A stretch of 6,481 nucleotides of DNA from Candidatus Latescibacteria bacterium 4484_181 (GTDB taxonomy: Bacteria; Latescibacterota; MVCY01): NCBI GenBank assembly GCA_002049985.1, contig MVCY01000099.1:1-6481 (forward strand), given 5' to 3'. Positions 5,453 through 6,481 of the stretch are shown piece after piece; position 1 is the first letter of the stretch, and the number at the start of each line of letters is the position of its first letter. A program made the position numbers and the translations under genes. The notes beneath the pieces were generated by a model. That model was given only the letters and a program-made list of their open reading frames with translations, was not told the DNA's origin and searched no databases.

Positions 5453-6481
5453 TTATTTATGTTTTTCCATCAGTCTTACAAATTGTGTAAATAGATACTT
5501 AACATCGTGCGGTCCCGGAGAGGCCTCAGGATGATACTGAACTGAAAAAATGGGATACCTTTTATGCCTCATTCCCTCTAATGTGTGATCATTCAGATTT
5601 ATGTGGGTCACTTCTACTTCTTTATCTTTCAGGGATCTTATGTCAACGCAAAAGCCGTGATTTTGAGCGGTAATACTCACCTTTCCTGTCGATAAGTCCT
5701 TTACCGGCTGATTGCCTCCCCGGTGGCCAAACTTAAGCTTGTAGGTTTTTCCGCCAAGCGCTAATGCCAGTATCTGATGCCCTAAACAGATACCCATTAT
5801 GGGCAAGTTTGGTAACCGAGAGATCACTCTCTTAATAGCTTCCGCTAGATAAGGGACTCCTGCCGGGTCTCCTGGGCCATTAGAAAGGAGCAAACCATCA
5901 GGCTCTATTTTTAAAATATCTTCCAATTTCACAGAAGCCGGCGCAACTGTTACCTGGCAGTGGGCTTTAGCCAATTCTCTGAGAATATTGTGCTTAACTC
6001 CACAATCAATAACCAAAACCCTGTACTTACCATTTTTGCTCCATTGATAAATTCTCTGGCAGGTAACCTCCTTAACCAAATCCCGGCCGACTAAACCAGG
6101 ACAGCCCCGAGCTTTTTCAATCAAGCTATCTTTATCCAGATCTTCTGTAGAGATAGTTGCTTTCATTGCTCCAGCACATCTTATGTGCCTGGTCAGGGCC
6201 CGTGTATCCACCCCTTCAATTGCAAATATGTTGTTTTCTTTCAAAAATCCATCGAGGCTCTTTCGGGCACGCCAGTTGCTGAATATGCGGCTGTATTCTT
6301 TAACGATAAACCCTTCTACCTGAGGTTTGGCAGACTCAAAGTCCTCTTCATTCACGCCATAATTTCCTATCAACGGATAGGTCATGGTAACTATTTGCCC
6401 GCGGTAGGAAGGGTCGGTAAGTATCTCTTGATAGCCCATCATGCTGGTATTGAAGACCACTTCTCCTGTTCTTTCACCAGT
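5453..6481 (-). CDS. carA: Carbamoyl-phosphate synthase small subunit (glutaminase), 5' end cut by window edge
   Basis: Glutamine amidotransferase subunit of carbamoyl-phosphate synthase: it hydrolyses glutamine and passes ammonia to CarB for carbamoyl phosphate, the shared precursor of pyrimidines and arginine; cytosolic. The frame is open to the right edge and reads TGERTGEVVFNTSMMGYQE there, so about 20-30 N-terminal residues are missing and the real start is outside. The N-terminal CarA domain (GYQEILTDPSYRGQIV) is followed by the class I amidotransferase domain. Visible are the LLSNGPGDPAG loop, the nucleophile Cys in GICLGHQ (codon 5786-5788), the KFGHRGGNQPVKD segment, ITAQNHGF, and the catalytic His-Glu in YHPEASPGPHD. 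The 342 visible codons run to a TAA at 5453-5455 with the normal family C-terminus and no internal lesion. carB begins 13 nt downstream, so the two were surely co-transcribed. An intact carA beside a badly broken carB is odd, because the glutaminase alone makes no carbamoyl phosphate. Confidence 0.97.
   Translation of the reverse strand, partial: TGERTGEVVFNTSMMGYQEILTDPSYRGQIVTMTYPLIGNYGVNEEDFESAKPQVEGFIVKEYSRIFSNWRARKSLDGFLKENNIFAIEGVDTRALTRHIRCAGAMKATISTEDLDKDSLIEKARGCPGLVGRDLVKEVTCQRIYQWSKNGKYRVLVIDCGVKHNILRELAKAHCQVTVAPASVKLEDILKIEPDGLLLSNGPGDPAGVPYLAEAIKRVISRLPNLPIMGICLGHQILALALGGKTYKLKFGHRGGNQPVKDLSTGKVSITAQNHGFCVDIRSLKDKEVEVTHINLNDHTLEGMRHKRYPIFSVQYHPEASPGPHDVKYLFTQFVRLMEKHK

Overview
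The window is a bacterial chromosome segment. All recognisable genes lie on the minus strand, so transcription runs from high to low coordinates: carA, carB, a TPR-protein gene, pepQ, efp. Carbamoyl-phosphate synthase subunits next to a pepQ/efp pair is ordinary housekeeping content. The protein sequences do not fix a phylum. The layout recalls the pepQ-efp pairs of Firmicutes, Deltaproteobacteria-like groups and uncultured anaerobic lineages. Base composition looks moderate, with no obvious compositional break between genes.

Layout in transcription order. carA (5453-6481) enters from the right edge without its first residues and is otherwise intact. carB (2878-5439) starts 13 nt after carA stops, but it is broken: at least five internal pieces of conserved sequence are missing, and the C-terminal end is lost. 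The retained pieces stay highly conserved and free of stop codons. Positions 2471-2877 hold no gene; they contain a near-consensus sigma-70 promoter (2613-2641) aimed at the next gene, plus some short inverted repeats. A small TPR protein (1829-2446) overlaps the start of pepQ by 17 nt. pepQ (845-1845) is also broken: about 76 nt that would encode the two metal-binding Asp residues of the M24 peptidase site are missing. Positions 77-844 hold no credible gene; they contain a REP-like double hairpin, a CGCAAAG-type short repeat cluster, a perfect inverted repeat and a GC-rich structured patch. efp (1-76) leaves the window after 25 codons, behind a good ribosome binding site.

Taken together, carAB would supply carbamoyl phosphate for pyrimidine and arginine synthesis, and TPR-pepQ-efp would form a second transcription unit. 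The most striking feature is six clean, medium-sized deletions (about 41 to 167 nt, estimated by comparison with family members) plus a truncated carB tail, confined to two genes, while carA, the TPR gene and the start of efp look undamaged. Either this is real and recent gene decay, in keeping with the long repeat-bearing spacers, or it is an assembly or amplification artefact. The sequence alone cannot separate these. I found no convincing undescribed system.
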